This document shows, in pieces, positions 4,501 through 6,553 of a stretch of DNA of 6,553 nt. Made by a program: the position numbers and the translations under genes. How positions within the stretch are numbered: the stretch's first letter is position 1; the number at the start of each line of letters is the position of its first letter. The stretch comes from an uncultured Odoribacter sp. (GTDB taxonomy: Bacteria; Bacteroidota; Bacteroidia; Bacteroidales; Marinifilaceae): NCBI GenBank assembly GCA_905204385.1, contig CAJKZL010000179.1, positions 1 through 6,553 on the forward strand, read 5' to 3'. The notes below the pieces were generated by a model. That model saw only the letters and a list, made by a program, of their open reading frames with translations. It was not told the DNA's origin and did not search any database.

Positions 4501-6553
4501 ATGAAAGGAAGATATTTTTTGCCGGTCCTTATGTTTGCATTAGCACTGGTTAGCGGTTGTAAAGAAAAACAACCTGCAGATTTCAGCAAATTCATCTCAG
4601 GCTATACCAGCGGAGTCATCAAATCCTCTTCCCCCATCACCATCTATCTGAATCAGAAACCGGATAAAAATTTCCAACCGGGATCTGCCCTACCGGCCGG
4701 CATTGTCGAGATTTCACCTTCCGTCAAAGGCGAAACTCTGCTGAAAGACGACGGAAGCGTAGAATTTATTCCTGCCGAACCTTTTGAAAACGGCAAGACC
4801 TACCAGGTCCGGTTCGACCTCGGAAGCCTGTGTTCTGTTCCTGAAGAATACCGGAAATTCAGTTTTCAATTTGAAGTCATCCCTTTATCCGTAGTCTTCG
4901 ATTCCGGGGAACTCCTCGCCGAAACCGATGACGGTGAAACCTTAAAATATCAGGCCACCCTCCGCAGCTCCGATCAAATGCCAGCCGAAACCATCGAAAG
5001 CATGCTCAAGGCCAGTTATCAGGGCAAAGAAATTACGCCCGAATGGCTGCATAACGGCAACCGCCATCAATTTACCCTCCGGCAACTCGCAAAAGGAAAC
5101 GATAGCCAGACCCTCACCCTCGAATTCAGCAAAGAAGTGAAAGGCCAAAATCCGGTAATCATTCGAATACCGGGGAAAAATGACTTTACCGTTTTGAACA
5201 TTAAAACTTCCGAAACCGATCCCATTGTGGTCAGCATATTCATGTCCGAAGACGTCCTGCCCGATCAGGACCTGAGGGGACTCATCGGCATACAAGGGCT
5301 GGACCTCCGGAATTTTAAGATACAAGGCAACAAAATACAGATATTTCTACCTTCTTCCATCGACGTGGAATCGGCCCCGCTTACCCTTTATCCGGGCATC
5401 CGCAGCGCTGCAGGCAACAGTCTGAAAACCGAATATCAAACCGCTCTCACGCTCCACTCCACCAACCCCGAGGTACGCCTGATCGGCAAAGGGGTGATCG
5501 TGCCCGACCGCAATCAAGTTGTAATCCCTTTCTCTGCCGTGGGACTGAAAGCGGTCGATGTGGAAATCATCCAGGTGCTGCACCAAAACATGAATTTCTT
5601 TTTACAGGAAAATTCCTATGACAACTACCACGAACTCATGCGTACCGCCCGTCCTGTGTTTATGAAAAAAATCGACCTGCTCAAGGATCATCCGAATCTG
5701 GATCCCGGCAAATGGAACGACTTCACCCTGGACCTCAGCGAACTGGTCAAATTGAAAAAAGGAACGGTATACCGCATTCGGTTTAAATTTAAAAAATCCT
5801 ACACCACTCTGCCCTGTGCCGGCGAAGCTCCGGATTCCGATTACGGAACCATGGATTGGGACAACAGTAACGGATATACCTATTACAATGAATACAGCTA
5901 TCCGACGGGTTTTGACTGGCATGAAGAGAATAATCCCTGTCACGTTTCATATTACACCGGCAGTCGCTTCGTAGGCCGCAATCTGATCAACACCTCCCTG
6001 GGGCTCATGGCCAAACAAGGGGCCGACAACCGCTATCTCGTCAGCGTAAACGACATATCCACGGCAGAACCCGTAGAAAAATGCAAGCTTTTTTTATTCA
6101 ATTATCAGAATCAGAAAATAGATTCGGCGGAAACCAACAAAGACGGCTTCGCCTATCTCACCCCCACCTCCAAAGCTTTCGTCGTCATGGCACAGAATGG
6201 GCGGGACCGTGCCTGGCTGAAATTGTCGGACGGGATGGCCCTCTCGCTGAGTAATTTCGACGTCAGCGGACAGCATGTTCAGATGGGTGTCAAAGGTTTT
6301 ATCTATGGAGAACGTGGAGTATGGCGCCCGGGCGACGAGATTTATCTCTCCTTGATCCTTGAGGACAAACTCAACGTACTTCCTCAGGGACATCCCATCG
6401 TAGCCCAATTGACAGATCCCAACGGTCACATTGTACAGACCTTAAAAAATAAGATCGGAAAAAACAATATATATTGTTTCACTTTCAAGACTCCCGAGGA
6501 GGCCCAAACCGGATATTGGCATGCTCTCTTCCGGATCGGTGGCCTGACGTTCA
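4501..6553 (+). CDS. Alpha-2-macroglobulin family lipoprotein, N-terminal part (3' partial)
   Basis: The frame is open without a stop from the ATG at 4501 to the right edge, giving 684 residues. A lipoprotein signal peptide is clear: charged KGR, a hydrophobic stretch (6-17), then lipobox VSGC with Cys20 as the lipidated residue. Cys20 is followed by KEKQ, a charged start somewhat like the surface-export signals of Bacteroidota lipoproteins. Residues about 35-120 resemble an Ig-like domain that opens Bacteroidota macroglobulins (SSPITIYLNQKP, then VEFIPAEPFENGKTYQVRF). Residues about 535-684 resemble a macroglobulin MG2 domain with the hallmark RGVWRPGDEIYL (605-616). Family members usually exceed 1,500 residues, so most of the protein is missing, including any thioester motif (CxEQ). 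Bacterial homologues are thought to trap proteases in the periplasm or on the surface and often pair with penicillin-binding protein 1C, which cannot be checked here. An acidic, aromatic-rich segment lies between C439 and C480. The gene is divergent from ugd, with 154 bases between the start codons. Confidence 0.88.
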   Translation, partial: MKGRYFLPVLMFALALVSGCKEKQPADFSKFISGYTSGVIKSSSPITIYLNQKPDKNFQPGSALPAGIVEISPSVKGETLLKDDGSVEFIPAEPFENGKTYQVRFDLGSLCSVPEEYRKFSFQFEVIPLSVVFDSGELLAETDDGETLKYQATLRSSDQMPAETIESMLKASYQGKEITPEWLHNGNRHQFTLRQLAKGNDSQTLTLEFSKEVKGQNPVIIRIPGKNDFTVLNIKTSETDPIVVSIFMSEDVLPDQDLRGLIGIQGLDLRNFKIQGNKIQIFLPSSIDVESAPLTLYPGIRSAAGNSLKTEYQTALTLHSTNPEVRLIGKGVIVPDRNQVVIPFSAVGLKAVDVEIIQVLHQNMNFFLQENSYDNYHELMRTARPVFMKKIDLLKDHPNLDPGKWNDFTLDLSELVKLKKGTVYRIRFKFKKSYTTLPCAGEAPDSDYGTMDWDNSNGYTYYNEYSYPTGFDWHEENNPCHVSYYTGSRFVGRNLINTSLGLMAKQGADNRYLVSVNDISTAEPVEKCKLFLFNYQNQKIDSAETNKDGFAYLTPTSKAFVVMAQNGRDRAWLKLSDGMALSLSNFDVSGQHVQMGVKGFIYGERGVWRPGDEIYLSLILEDKLNVLPQGHPIVAQLTDPNGHIVQTLKNKIGKNNIYCFTFKTPEEAQTGYWHALFRIGGLTF

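Noticed and set aside
4942..6429. Several minus-strand frames of 79-127 codons inside the macroglobulin gene
   Set aside because: The plus frame is open for the whole 2,053 bases with a lipoprotein signal and an MG2 motif. The minus frames are short and unrelated to known families.
1..6553. tRNA, rRNA, CRISPR arrays, insertion sequences or phage genes
   Set aside because: Reading both strands gave no cloverleaf-like intergenic segments, spaced direct repeats, transposase motifs or terminal repeats. The intergenic gaps are all under 160 bases.

Overview
The window reads as a chromosomal stretch from a Bacteroidota bacterium, most likely of the order Bacteroidales. Three things point there. 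Promoter candidates follow the Bacteroidota pattern (TTTG, about 19-21 bases, TAnnTTTG) and Shine-Dalgarno sites are weak. The first gene ends in a PorT-type outer-membrane beta-barrel. The last gene is a very large alpha-2-macroglobulin-type lipoprotein. Base composition is roughly balanced. I cannot name a genus with confidence.

Layout: 2-739 (+) is the C-terminal part of an outer-membrane beta-barrel protein whose beginning lies outside the window. 793-2190 (+) is a complete tRNA nucleotidyltransferase (CCA-adding type) with an HD domain. It converges on, and overlaps by 32 bases, a complete lipid kinase of the diacylglycerol kinase/YegS family on the minus strand (2159-3055). Upstream of the kinase lies a strong, probably bidirectional terminator hairpin (3070-3141) with a possible kinase promoter inside it. 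Then comes a minus-strand UDP-glucose 6-dehydrogenase gene (3145-4346) that is broken by an internal deletion and frameshift. A 154-base divergent intergenic region (4347-4500) carries outward-facing promoter motifs and a small inverted repeat. It leads into the alpha-2-macroglobulin-type lipoprotein, which starts at 4501 (+) and runs off the right edge.

The genes do not form one operon or an obvious new system. They mix RNA maintenance (tRNA 3' ends) with cell-envelope functions: outer-membrane barrel, phospholipid phosphorylation, UDP-glucuronate supply for surface polysaccharide, and a periplasmic or surface macroglobulin. The most notable point is the disrupted ugd. Its N-terminal NAD-binding and catalytic parts are intact and so is its C-terminal tail, but roughly 110-120 bases between them are missing and the frame is lost. 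Residues just before the junction also look unlike the family. Either the strain has lost this enzyme, or the assembly has a local error here. No RNA genes, CRISPR arrays, insertion sequences or other mobile elements were seen, and no gene-free stretch exceeds 300 bases.
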